Shown: positions 35,360 to 46,200 of the stretch, one piece after another
How the letters are laid out: every line of letters starts with the position of its first letter
How positions within the stretch are numbered: the first letter of the stretch is position 1
Assembly (NCBI GenBank): GCA_040437565.1
Contig: JBDOQK010000046.1
Coordinates: 186,001-250,000, forward strand
From: Albugo candida
Taxonomy: Eukaryota; Oomycota; Peronosporomycetes; Albuginales
DNA: 64,000 bases
Direction: 5' to 3'
Notes under the pieces: model-generated
Database searches by the model: none
The model's input: only the letters and a program-made list of their open reading frames with translations
Told to the model about the DNA's origin: nothing
Translations under genes and position numbers: made by a program

Positions 35360-35960
35360 ATCGAACATGGCTATATCAATGTGTATCCAAGAAGTACTAT
35401 GGATGAAATCGCTACTGTTAGGAATGGGTAATATGATACAAGACCCAGTCAGTATTTATTTCGACAGTCAAAGTGCGATTGCAATGGCGAACAATGATGG
35501 ATATCAAAGCCGTGCAAAGCACATAGATATCCGATATCATTTCATTCGAGAGCACATTAAATCCGGCGACATCAAGCTGAATTATTTACCAACCAAACAA
35601 CAGCTTGCTGATTTCTTAACAAAAGCTATAGCGACCAAGCAATTCCATAGACTTGTCCAGCTGTCACATATTGGGATATGCAAGTCGAGGGGGAGTGTTA
35701 AAGATAAGATACCACATCTTATGTGGTACACATAGTATTACATGGATACCACCTAGAATGTTCCAGATCAGTCTAGAATATCTGTTCAGCAACGGAAGAA
35801 TTCATAACTCTTTCTACATAACTGTCGGAAGAAATTCGTAGATCTTTCTACATAACTGTCGAGAGAATTTCTAGGAAAAGACTTATAATAGCGACTAGCG
35901 AACTAAGGATCTCTAAGAGCGACTACGTCTGTTGTGGCCCATTATTCTATATTCCCCACA
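35360..35960 (+). mobile_element. Ty1/copia fossil: RNase H end plus probable LTR
   Basis: The C-terminal part of a copia-type RNase H is readable at 35367-35735 (VSIYFDSQSAIAMANNDGYQ, KHIDIRYHFIREHIKSGDIK, LADFLTKAI). It is followed by a purine-rich tract (GAGGGGGAG) and TGTTA at about 35697, the usual layout of polypurine tract and LTR start. The LTR probably ends near 35960. The upstream gag, protease, integrase and reverse transcriptase are absent, so it is a 5'-truncated, non-functional fragment. Confidence 0.7.
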
Positions 35961-35970
35961 TCTTCGTTTT

Positions 35971-37535
35971 CCTACACGACCTTCTTTGTGTTCAAATTGG
36001 GATGCATCTCGCTTCGTGCTGTTCTTTGAGAGACTATTGCGACAACCGGTATTCCTGGGGGTTGTGGAATCAAAAACGGCGGTTTGAACTGGACAACAGC
36101 GCTCTGGCCATCGAGCAACTGTGCGACATTCGAAATCGTCCTCCTTACTCGCCTGGCGGGAGGATGTTGATGCGCGCCCGTATCAATTCGCATTGTTCTT
36201 CAAAATTCTTCTCCTCTGCCAAATTGATTTGTTCATTACAAGTTAGTGAACCACAAAAGATTTAACGCTAAAATATTCACGGCTCCTACATCTGTTGAGT
36301 TCCATTCCAGGTGCGATTGCGCGTGGAAGTTGTAAACAGTCAATGAATCCCGATCCTCAACGATGGCCGGAAGCCCATGTGCGCAAGGAATCTCATGGAT
36401 AGTAAGCGATGCACGGACAGAATTCCTGCTCGATTTCCATGCTGTACAAGTCATTTTTACTATACGAACAAAGAAATTACTCCGGATGCCGATGTGAACA
36501 TTCTGGAAGGTCCAGCGAATGATGTATCTTCTCCTCGCTTCTTCGTTCTCTGCTTTGAATAGGTGAGTAAGTGCAATTGCCAGATTGCGGAACACCGATA
36601 ATAAGTTCTTGTCGAGACTTGAAGTAACTTCTTTATGTACGCATGGGCTCCCACTGCCCGCGAAGACACCTTGTTTCTAAACTATGGATCACGTACTGTT
36701 CCATATTCTCCGGCAGACTCTCGGACTGCCGGAGAACTTTGCAAGCTGCTCATCATATTCTTCCGCCGTCTTGGAAGCCACAAGGACATTTTACATTTGG
36801 AGGCTGACATGCCAAATGGAGAGCAGATTCGAGGACGACGCGAAAACTTGCACGATGGCCGCCATAAGGGCTAGTTACGGGTCCGTAATGATTACCTTCG
36901 GCGCAGATCCATTTCTTTACGCTTTTGACAATTTCGACATTGCCCACGCATTATACTCCACTTCCCCCCGGCTAGAAAGAAGAAAGCTACGGTGAACGTC
37001 GTATTGAACGCGGTCATTCCGATGATGTGAAAAAGAGAGACTCGGTAACGGTTCGCGTTATACGTGCAGTCCATCAAAACAACGTGATTGTATTGGTTTG
37101 CCAGCTTCAAGCTGTCCGGATGCGCAAAAAACTAGGCCAGTGATGTCTCTGCCTTCATTTGCTTTAATATGGTGCACATAGTCACTCTCTCGAAGATCAT
37201 CAAAAAGAGTTCCTATGGGAGTTACCCCGCGAGTTGGTTGCTTCGAATGTTGACTCGTGCGTTGTACAAAGTGCACAGGGTGGCGAAGGTTTACGCCATC
37301 CTTATTGCTGAAAAATTGCAGTCGGTTTGACACCCGCATTCGTCATTATCTCCACTTCTTCCGCCTGTTCTTCGGTGAGCTTTCTATGGGTCGAATACCC
37401 GGAGGGAGAAAGAGAACATCTGTGATTGTGCTCGCTGTGTACGTCTTTAACTTCCGTTTCCCGTTTTTTTCTATAATTTGCAGAGAGGAGAAAGGGCATT
37501 TAATGCGCCGAGATCGCTTCAGTTCTGATTCTTGA
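35971..37535 (-). pseudogene. MULE transposase D (FAR1-like), copy as assembled 1
   Basis: Read on the minus strand: a WRKY/GCM1-like zinc-finger N terminus (CPFLLSANYRKKRE ... VHSEHNHRC) near 37500-37420; the central DDE core with VVLMDCTYNANRYRVSLFHI near 37085-37030, where D is the first catalytic residue; GAHAYIKKLLQVSTR near 36650-36610; and a C-terminal SWIM-like TIHEIPCAHGLPAI near 36395-36350. Stops and frame changes break it into at least five pieces. The same sequence appears again at 37806-39370 because of the gap duplication. Confidence 0.7.
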
Positions 37536-37805
37536 GACAGGTGTGCGCGACCACAATCACATTTCTAGCATGCATGCTTCCGGGCAACCGGACGTTTTAT
37601 AGTCACTGCAAGAGCNNNNNNNNNNNNNNNNNNNNNNNNNNNNNNNNNNNNNNNNNNNNNNNNNNNNNNNNNNNNNNNNNNNNNNNNNNNNNNNNNNNNN
37701 NNNNNNNNNNNNNNNACTTATAATAGCGACTAGCGAACTAAGGATCTCTAAGAGCGACTACGTCTGTTGTGGCCCATTATTCTATATTCCCCACATCTTC
37801 GTTTT

Positions 37806-39370
37806 CCTACACGACCTTCTTTGTGTTCAAATTGGGATGCATCTCGCTTCGTGCTGTTCTTTGAGAGACTATTGCGACAACCGGTATTCCTGGGGGTTGT
37901 GGAATCAAAAACGGCGGTTTGAACTGGACAACAGCGCTCTGGCCATCGAGCAACTGTGCGACATTCGAAATCGCCCTCCTTACTCGCCTGGCGGGAGGAT
38001 GTTGATGCGCGCCCGTATCAATTCGCATTGTTCTTCAAAATTCTTCTCCTCTGCCAAATTGATTTGTTCATTACAAGTTAGTGAACCACAAAAGATTTAA
38101 CGCTAAAATATTCACGGCTCCTACATCTGTTGAGTTCCATTCCAGGTGCGATTGCGCGTGGAAGTTGTAAACAGTCAATGAATCCCGATCCTCAACGATG
38201 GCCGGAAGCCCATGTGCGCAAGGAATCTCATGGATAGTAAGCGATGCACGGACAGAATTCCTGCTCGATTTCCATGCTGTACAAGTCATTTTTACTATAC
38301 GAACAAAGAAATTACTCCGGATGCCGATGTGAACATTCTGGAAGGTCCAGCGAATGATGTATCTTCTCCTCGCTTCTTCGTTCTCTGCTTTGAATAGGTG
38401 AGTAAGTGCAATTGCCAGATTGCGGAACACCGATAATAAGTTCTTGTCGAGACTTGAAGTAACTTCTTTATGTACGCATGGGCTCCCACTGCCCGCGAAG
38501 ACACCTTGTTTCTAAACTATGGATCACGTACTGTTCCATATTCTCCGGCAGACTCTCGGACTGCCGGAGAACTTTGCAAGCTGCTCATCATATTCTTCCG
38601 CCGTCTTGGAAGCCACAAGGACATTTTACATTTGGAGGCTGACATGCCAAATGGAGAGCAGATTCGAGGACGACGCGAAAACTTGCACGATGGCCGCCAT
38701 AAGGGCTAGTTACGGGTCCGTAATGATTACCTTCGGCGCAGATCCATTTCTTTACGCTTTTGACAATTTCGACATTGCCCACGCATTATACTCCACTTCC
38801 CCCCGGCTAGAAAGAAGAAAGCTACGGTGAACGTCGTATTGAACGCGGTCATTCCGATGATGTGAAAAAGAGAGACTCGGTAACGGTTCGCGTTATACGT
38901 GCAGTCCATCAAAACAACGTGATTGTATTGGTTTGCCAGCTTCAAGCTGTCCGGATGCGCAAAAAACTAGGCCAGTGATGTCTCTGCCTTCATTTGCTTT
39001 AATATGGTGCACATAGTCACTCTCTCGAAGATCATCAAAAAGAGTTCCTATGGGAGTTACCCCGCGAGTTGGTTGCTTCGAATGTTGACTCGTGCGTTGT
39101 ACAAAGTGCACAGGGTGGCGAAGGTTTACGCCATCCTTATTGCTGAAAAATTGCAGTCGGTTTGACACCCGCATTCGTCATTATCTCCACTTCTTCCGCC
39201 TGTTCTTCGGTGAGCTTTCTATGGGTCGAATACCCGGAGGGAGAAAGAGAACATCTGTGATTGTGCTCGCTGTGTACGTCTTTAACTTCCGTTTCCCGTT
39301 TTTTTCTATAATTTGCAGAGAGGAGAAAGGGCATTTAATGCGCCGAGATCGCTTCAGTTCTGATTCTTGA
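37806..39370 (-). pseudogene. MULE transposase D, second appearance (probable assembly duplicate)
   Basis: The sequence matches 35971-37535 base for base apart from one substitution. It should be counted as the same locus unless read depth shows two copies. Confidence 0.65.
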
Positions 39371-40329
39371 GACAGGTGTGCGCGACCACAATCACATTTC
39401 TAGCATGCATGCTTCCGGGCAACCGGACGTTTTATAGTCACTGCAAGAGCCCATTTCTGTGCTGCGGAATTTTTTTTTCTACGGCTACCATGTTCGTCCT
39501 CTTGTGAGAGAACATGCCTGGAGGGTTTATCGTGTCAGATGAGCAGAAAGGTTGGCATTTTCTACACGTCAACCGTTCTGCGTGAATGGCAGCATCTCTT
39601 TACATACCGTTGTCGTTCGGCGGAAGTAAAGCCTCCAATCTTGATGTCGAAGAAAAATCGGTTGCATCCGTTGTATTTGAGAAAGAGAAAACGTGGCGTC
39701 AATTACTATTTGATTATTGCTGCCTTCCTAGAATGAAGGCTCTCTTTACAGAACCATTCCTACGATGCATAGCCAAATTTAGTGGAAGGTAAGTCGCGGA
39801 GAGGGCAAAAGGTTTTCTTTTGAAATTGAGAAGTGAAGAACAAGTCGGTTGCATCCGCTGAATCTGGAGAGTAATGACGTAGACGTGACCAAAACCTTAA
39901 GGGCACATAAAGTGAAGGGAATGAATCGGACCGAAAACGGAATGAATGTAACAATTCCCTAATTTACCTAGGCATGATGTAATAACAAATCAATACCATT
40001 TATATAATCCCACATATGTGCACTTTTGCTTTATACTTCTAAGTAGTGTTTCTGAATTATTCTAGCCCTCTGATCAAGGACCTGTCACCAGCCGGGTGGG
40101 CGTCAAGAAGAATCGACGTAGTCGTTCTAATTTTGTTTTTTACTTTTAGAGTGATTCATGTGCTGTTCACCCGTTCAGTATACAGATCATGTGCTTGTTA
40201 GGTGATTCTTCATTCATAGTATACTAAAAAGTGCTAAGCTTTATTAGTTACCTCAGTCGTATACTCGCCACATGTATATGTAATTCCTTCGATTATATTC
40301 AATAGAGCCGACTAATCATTTGTTCTCTC

Positions 40330-40560
40330 GTCAAGCTCGAGGCGGGACATCTCCGTCGACTTGTTACTTGTTACGGCTTCAGATTCTTACAGTGTATATG
40401 TCGCTATTTTTCTTTCTTACGCACAAGTAAGACATCTAGGGCGCTCAAATGATCAATCCTGGTCCCTTATTTCATTTGGTATACAAATAATGTGACTACG
40501 ATGACCAAATCGTTGATGAAAGTGCCTGGACATTTATACTGGTTACAGATTCTGATTCCG
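40330..40560 (-). mobile_element. Ty1/copia-like fossil fragment
   Basis: The segment parallels 53290-53450, the GAG-pre-integrase part of the copia fossil, sharing for example GATGACCAAATCGTTGATG. It is short, broken and flanked by undefined sequence; the neighbouring 40040-40330 could be part of the same fossil. Only a fragment remains. Confidence 0.45.
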
Positions 40561-40598
40561 GTTCAATCGAACACATTACATGACACAATGGATACGTA

Positions 40599-41142
40599 TC
40601 ATCAATCTTTTGTTATGTAAGGTGAATACTCTATTCCAGCATTTGATATCTCTTGTAATCGTTGCTCCCAACCCTTTTGATGCTGCTGTCATTCCTGCAG
40701 CTGCACTTAATTCGATATCCGGTCTATATATCCCTACTTATACCGCACGTTTAGTATTTTCTTTGATACGTCGACTTCGTCTCCTTCACAGCGGTAGTGT
40801 CTGATTCTTTGAATGATTTGNNNNNNNNNNNNNNNNNNNNNNNNNNNNNNNNNNNNNNNNNNNNNNNNNNNNNNNNNNNNNNNNNNNNNNNNNNNNNNNN
40901 NNNNNNNNNNNNNNNNNNNNTCATCAATCTTTTGTTATGTAAGGTGAATACTCTATTCCAGCATTTGATATCTCTTGTAATCGTTGCTCCCAACCCTTTT
41001 GATGCTGCTGTCATTCCTGCAGCTGCACTTAATTCGATATCCGGTCTATATATCCCTACTTATACCGCACGTTTAGTATTTTCTTTGATACGTCGACTTC
41101 GTCTCCTTCACAGCGGTAGTGTCTGATTCTTTGAATGATTTG
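40599..41142. repeat. Duplicated gap flanks (artefact)
   Basis: Bases 40599-40820 recur as 40921-41142 on either side of the gap 40821-40920 (222 bp). No recognisable gene is affected. Confidence 0.88.
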
Positions 41143-42400
41143 ATACAAATCATAGGCTGTGCGAAGGGACTCTGTTATCCGATTTATCCTCTTGTACGCC
41201 ATCTTTCGGTGTAGACGCGGGTCATAAGAACATTTTGTGTGATTTATTCAGCAGGGAGATGGTACAGATACGTTGTATAAGATGCCTTATACATTGCAAG
41301 TATATGAGTGCACGCTTGAAATCACCTCTGCAATGAATCTCAACATGGGTATCTCTGCAATCTTGACCATGCGCTAAAAAGACGTTGCTCTTGGCACGGC
41401 TTGATCCAAAATACATTTTTGATGCTTCTTTGTTGGTTCCGGATTCTCCATGAGCGTTAGTGACTCGAGTATTTGATGCTAACTGCTGCAATTCAGACTC
41501 AAACAAAGTTGAAGTTAGTAAACGGCCTCAACGTCACCACGTAAGCAATTCCAATGATCATGACGGCATATAATAATGCATAGATAATGTCATGTCATTA
41601 ATTGCAATGGCATAAACGTAAAATGTGCATGCCAAGTATTCTCTTTATGAAGATGATAAGCGAGTTGACCAATATAGTCAATGTGTTGCATCAATAAAAA
41701 ATCAAAAGCCACCGTGAATCAGGAGAACAAAGCAAAACTTTTTCTTAATCAAATAACTAGTGTCCAATACCATATCATCGAGTAGTTGGATGCATGCAAT
41801 TGCCTATGCGACATTGTGGCATTAAAAGTAATGCATATTTGTGTATTTTGTCGATAAACAGCTTAGCTGTACGCAAGAGCTGACGAGTAGGTGCCGCTCA
41901 ATATGGAAATAATACTGGTCGGTAAGCGCTTTCACGACTTCACACTTGAATAAGGAAACGATGAATGCGAGGAAAGATGCATCTACATCTGACGTCAGCC
42001 TGCTTGAACACAGGTTTTTTTTTCGTATCTCCATCATAACCCATCGCTAGAAACTGCTTGAGTTTTTAACAAGAAAGAGCTTGCTACATTGTACTGTATT
42101 CCAATCTCTATAACATATGTACTGCGGATGAACTAAAAATCCCAAAGGAGTATCTGAGAGCACCGATATAAGCACCCCTTCTGAGCTAAAAATCGGTCGC
42201 TAGATGTTTCATCGCTCAAATGAGTAGTATAGTGAATTTCCGTGTTAGCTGTAAAGGATGGGAACATCGATGTAAAGCAATTCTTTGATAGAACTACATT
42301 ACGATCACATAATCGTATTGAAATCAGGTCTATACTGAAGCTACAATATATGTTTATCTGGTGAGGCAGGAACAGCGCCACAGTATGTACAGCATTTATC
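41143..42400. other. No recognisable gene
   Basis: Only short frames without known domains. A 94-codon minus-strand frame at 41222-41506 (SELQQLASNTRVTNAHGESG) could be transposon-derived but I cannot place it. Confidence 0.4.
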
Positions 42401-42443
42401 GCCATTGACTGGATACATAGGGGGTTTGAGTCGATTCCTCAAT

Positions 42444-42554
42444 CAGAGGACGCATATGTCTGCAGCAATTAGCATGGTCGTGAGCGCAAATTCCATTTTT
42501 GAAACAGCAGAAATATTTGTAAACTATAACTGCACCGTTAGGAAACAAACGACA
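42444..42554 (-). pseudogene. Granulin-like cysteine-rich domain fragment
   Basis: The minus strand reads CRLFPNGAVIVYKYFCCFK, followed at once by NGICAHDHANCCRHMRPL. Granulin repeats have the order CRLxxGxW..CC, then VCCxDHxHCC; the spacing C-x2-DHxxCC is kept, but the first CC is CA here. The open frame runs from 42638 to 42396 without an ATG, so this is an exon or a remnant. In plants and oomycetes granulin domains occur at the C terminus of some papain-type cysteine proteases, but no protease domain is seen nearby. Confidence 0.45.
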
Positions 42555-42706
42555 CACATTCGTATGCTTTCTACTTAGAGTTCTTTCTATGAAGTTGGAG
42601 TACCAAAGCTGCATTAGAGATGGAACAGATGTCAGCAAAAAGACCCTATTGATGATAGATCATTTTCTTATATCTTTAGGATCTATTTGACTGGATGCAC
42701 TGGTTC

Positions 42707-43351
42707 TCATTTCTTCGTTTTAAATGTCACCGCAAAGATACCATCGTTCTTTTTGAATTCTACTCCGAGATCATCCAATATATATTTACCGAATACCACT
42801 TCCTCCTCGCTGTCTATCTTGGTGATAAAGTTTTGAGGTAGATCGAAACATACCTTTTTCTTTGCAAATATGACGCAAAATTTGTATGTTTGCTTTGTAT
42901 CAACTTGTTGTAAAAACTGCTGCGGAAGAAAAAGGTTCTTAACTGTTACGTCGAGCAGAATCTTCTTGAATTTCCATATTTTTTCTTCAAAATGGATATC
43001 TGCACGAACAAACCAGTGATTCTCGAAAGCTGGGATTCGGTAAATTGCTTGAGGATCGAATTTTGCTTCTAAGGTAGTGAAATATAAGAAGCCGTCTTTT
43101 AGAAAAATACGAAATTTTGGACATTTATTGTTGGCCGCCACGGGGCTTATGTCAGTTGCTGTACTACCAATACTTCTTGAACAGTGAAAGTCATGCGGTT
43201 TTGGTAAGAGAAATTGAACATTATGTTCATATGCGGGATCTGTTTTTGTAGGGTGACAGACCAACATCTTGTCAAACTCGCACTGATCGTTTTTTGAAAT
43301 AACAGAAATCGCTTGATGAAGCATGTAAAGCCTCAGAAAAATCTTCATCAT
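42707..43351 (-). CDS. Small secreted six-cysteine protein, candidate effector
   Basis: 214 residues, single exon, ATG at 43351. Residues 1-19 (MMKIFLRLYMLHQAISVIS) look like a signal peptide. The mature part has six cysteines (24, 32, 57, 77, 159, 168), enough for three disulfides, and no membrane segment. It is rich in Lys and Phe. I see no RXLR, LxLFLAK or CHXC motif and no known domain. It lies in transposon-rich DNA with a tandem repeat array directly upstream, a setting typical of host-interaction genes in filamentous plant pathogens. The frame is fully open, unlike everything around it, which argues that it is maintained. Function unknown; the effector call is inference from secretion, cysteines and context. 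Confidence 0.6.
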   Translation of the reverse strand: MMKIFLRLYMLHQAISVISKNDQCEFDKMLVCHPTKTDPAYEHNVQFLLPKPHDFHCSRSIGSTATDISPVAANNKCPKFRIFLKDGFLYFTTLEAKFDPQAIYRIPAFENHWFVRADIHFEEKIWKFKKILLDVTVKNLFLPQQFLQQVDTKQTYKFCVIFAKKKVCFDLPQNFITKIDSEEEVVFGKYILDDLGVEFKKNDGIFAVTFKTKK

Positions 43352-43459
43352 GATGGTATCGAGTGCTTGAGATATAGTAACTTCGAAAATGAGAATGAAG
43401 TTGGGAGATCCCTGGAGAAGGTAGAAAGACCTGTGAGGTGCTGTTTCAGAATATTCGAG

Positions 43460-44390
43460 AACAATTCATAAAAGTACTCAAGTTGTCATCATTCTCCGAC
43501 GGAATGATATATCATGTGCTCATGAACATTCGATATTCAAATCATCACCACTCATCTTATAGAATGAAGAAAACGTTGCAATGTTACCTTGGGCATGAAA
43601 GTATCTCTTATACAAAAAGACATTATTATGCTGTGCTCATTCCGTTCTCTCAGTATCGATGAACTATTCTTAAATCAGGTAATCTTCCCACTACTGTAAT
43701 TTTCTAGGACAACGTTGTCATTATTCCCGGATCAGATATCATATTTTCGGGCTGATTCGATATTCCAATTATCGCTCCTCATGGTAAAATAGGGAAAATG
43801 TTACAATGTTTCATGGCACATGAAAGTATCTCTCCTTCAACGACTCCTGTTGGCTCTGTTGATTTTATTCTATCACTACCCATGACGTATTCTGTAGGCT
43901 AAATCCCGCCATTACTGAACGATCGTCTAGGCAACGCTCTCGTCATCCTCGGATCAGATAGCATGTTTTTAAGGTGATTCTATATTCCACCCAACATCAC
44001 CCTTCGTAAGAATGAACACAAAATTGCAATGTGTAATGGCGCATCGAAGTATTTGACCTAAAAAGACTATTAATATGGTCCGTCAACTCCGTTCTAAAGC
44101 ACAACATAACTCACCTCATCAATTACTGATTCTCGAAGTAAATAATTTTCCATTGCTGGGAGTTCTTCTCATGCAACGTTGCTATCATTATCGGTTACAG
44201 ATATCATTTTTTGAGGTGATGCGATATCCAGCGAACACCGCTCATCGTGAATAACAAAGTCAAAGTTGTATCGTTTAAATGTCGCATGAAAGTACATCTC
44301 CTACTAAGTCCTTATCATGATATGCTACTTCCGTTCTCTCAATATATAGCGTATTCTACAAGCAGGTAATGTTTCTCATGCCTGAAAGCT
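43460..44390. repeat. Four degenerate tandem units of about 232 bp
   Basis: An anchor of the form TCATTATTCCCGGATCAGAT recurs near 43485, 43716, 43942 and 44184 (spacings 231, 226 and 242). In each unit it is followed by a GATATTC-like box, an 'ATCACCCTTCGT' or 'ACTCATC' box and a 'GTTGCAATGT...GCATGAAAGTA' box about 110 bp later. The units have diverged strongly, so the array is old. It lies 5' of the secreted protein gene. Confidence 0.75.
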
Positions 44391-44641
44391 TGCTACAAAA
44401 ATTTATCGTGATGGTGTTATGTCTGCATTTATGAACACACTTTGTATCAATCGAAACAGCTGACTCTCGATTTAACAGTGTATCAGTTATTCGTTTTCTC
44501 CAAAGCGGTTATGAATATAGCTCCTGCTGTACTCTTCTAACTGTTGAATGGTAGCAGGATAGAAATGATCTCAAACGCTGTGAGTATGAGGGGAGTATTG
44601 GTTCCTGCTTAACTAGATCACTTTTTAGCAGCTCACTAATA
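44391..44641. other. Short undefined spacer
   Basis: Between the tandem array and element X; no feature recognised. Confidence 0.4.
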
Positions 44642-45107
44642 CAGTTGAAGGTGTCTATATTACTAGAATTAGACTAACTGACTTCTCTAGTTGCCTAGGC
44701 TATCTTAAATNNNNNNNNNNNNNNNNNNNNNNNNNNNNNNNNNNNNNNNNNNNNNNNNNNNNNNNNNNNNNNNNNNNNNNNNNNNNNNNNNNNNNNNNNN
44801 NNNNNNNNNNCGGTACCACATCGTACACCGGTAGTACCGGTATTACCCTGTACCGTCACACTGGGGGTGGGGGTACGTTCCACGTCATCACACAGGGGTG
44901 ACGACTCATCAACAATCATGCAATCACCCAAAACAGGGTGACTCATGAGAATTGCCACGTCACCACAAGTGAACGCTAGCACCCTGGGTTGTGTCGATAT
45001 GTCGACTTGGACCATTGTTTTCGAGAGGAAAGAGTTGAAAAAAGTAGTTTTTCGAGTTATTTTGTACTAAATTGGCGGGTTACGTAGTAGCCGGCGAATT
45101 GAGAAGT
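44642..45107 (-). mobile_element. Unknown element X, copy 1 (interior unassembled)
   Basis: Both ends match the copy at 60237-60856 in inverse orientation. On the minus strand it begins ACTTCTCAATTCGCCGGCTA and finishes GTAATATAGACACCTTCAAC. An ATG at 45015 opens a reading frame (VDISTQPRVLAF, GDCMIVDESSPLCDDVE) that runs into the gap 44711-44810. The gap length is a placeholder, so the element may be much longer. Its right end abuts the tRNA-like head of the SINE. Family unknown. Confidence 0.6.
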
Positions 45108-45352
45108 GCCCGCTCCAGCTCAGTCAGTTGAGCACTTGAGCACACAAAGCCCCTACCGGACGTAGTTAGTTCGATCCCCGGCTGTGTGGGTAGCGGTTTA
45201 AGCCCAGCCAAGCAATAAGCTTGAAAAATATCTGCCTCCCTAGGTTTGAAGTCAGACTTACGTGATATTCACACACTCAGGGGCTCATGATAGGATAAGG
45301 AAGGTAGTTAAAAAACCGGATGAAAAGTGCAATGAAATCCTTGACAAAGGTA
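45108..45352 (+). mobile_element. tRNA-derived SINE, copy 1
   Basis: The head has RNA polymerase III promoter boxes of tRNA type: A box AGCTCAGTCAGTTGAG at 45117-45132 and B box AGTTCGATCC at 45168-45177. A unique body follows (AAGCCCAGCCAAGCAATAAG, ATCTGCCTCCCTAGGTTTGA) and ends at about 45352 (ATGAAATCCTTGACAAAG). The body is shared with 50030-50250. It does not fold as a complete tRNA, which with the shared tail marks it as a SINE. Confidence 0.8.
45117..45177 (+). promoter_or_regulatory. Pol III A and B boxes of the SINE
   Basis: A box at 45117-45132 and B box at 45168-45177, close to the tRNA consensus forms TRGCNNAGYNGG and GGTTCGANTCC; spacing about 35 bp between boxes. Confidence 0.7.
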
Positions 45353-45399
45353 AGTCTATTGTTCAAGAGTTTTCGCTTTTTACTTTCATCTGTATGATT

Positions 45400-46200
45400 C
45401 AAGGGGGTCTACTAATTTTCAGCAAGCAGAAGCATCTTCAAGACAGCGGTCTTCCAGAAGAAGCGTGCGTAATCACAAATCTCGGCAGAAACTTTGATGG
45501 TTATTAGAATTCGGAAGACCTTCACAGGAAAGTCTGTAATACTGCAATTCTCATTGTCGATACGCACTTACCCAATACCGAAGATGTCTTCGCTTTCGAC
45601 AATGAGACTAGCAACGCAGAATTTGCTGAAGGTGCTCTCGAATCTCGACGGATGCATCTTGGAAGCTTGGACCAGGAGGAAAGAAATCAGTGATGCGGAA
45701 TGAATTATTTCAGATGAGAAAGCGAAATCCAAGGTATTCCTCACAGATCATTCTCTGGCCGGGTAACTAAAAGACATAAAGATCGTCCTGCAGGAACGCA
45801 AGCTTTGAACTCCTGACCTTCGTCTGGAATACCGGGGTAAATGTTGTGACACAGGTAGCTGCTGCGGCTGCATGTTATTAGGAACCAACCAGACTTTGAA
45901 GCTTAAAAAGGTTTGTTGGAAGAGACAATCACTGCGGTGGTCCATTTCATGATATTTCAACCCCAGTTTCATTGCGAAATAAATTTCGCAGGAAAGTTTT
46001 GGGGGAAGCAATACCATACGAAAGGAAGAATTGTGATTACACATGAAAAGATTGGTTGCGATAGTTGCGAAATCACTGGTCTCAGTTTCGCTTGCAACAA
46101 TCCGTCGCCATGGTAGAAGTGCTTCCTATATATGAATTTGAATCGGAAAGATCTAACCGGAAAAGCCACGGATTATGCTGTAAAGATACCGATCATATCG
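45400..46200 (+). pseudogene. IS630/Tc1-type DDE transposase remnant (family Y), copy a
   Basis: Pieces in two or three frames follow the order of the copy at 57.2-59 kb: ACVITNLGRNFDG then NSEDLHRKV near 45465-45525, VFAFDNETSNAEFAEGALES near 45585-45650 with the second catalytic Asp in FDN, SRRMHLGSLDQEE, then VHFMIFQPQFHCEINFAGKF near 45928-45990, where the family norm is FHCELNFIE (third catalytic Glu); here the expected Glu is Gly. This copy is clearly dead. It directly follows the SINE. Confidence 0.6.

Larger units (their letters stand above)
35881..39450. repeat. 1.73-kb duplication across an N gap
   Basis: Bases 35881-37615 and 37716-39450 are the same 1735 bp in direct orientation, separated only by the gap 37616-37715. 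I found a single difference (GTCC against GCCC at 36149 / 37984). The identity, and the way both copies abut the gap, suggest unmerged overlapping contigs, perhaps from two haplotypes. A true recent tandem duplication is less likely. Confidence 0.85.

Noticed and set aside
37806-39370. A genuine second MULE D insertion
   Set aside because: It is nearly identical to 35971-37535 and abuts the gap, so an assembly duplicate is more likely.
42707-43351. RXLR or CHXC effector class for the secreted protein
   Set aside because: No RXLR, dEER, LxLFLAK or CHxC motif is present in the 60 residues after the signal peptide.
45108-45200. A functional tRNA gene
   Set aside because: The A and B boxes are present but the sequence does not make a full cloverleaf and continues into a body shared with another copy, as in a SINE.
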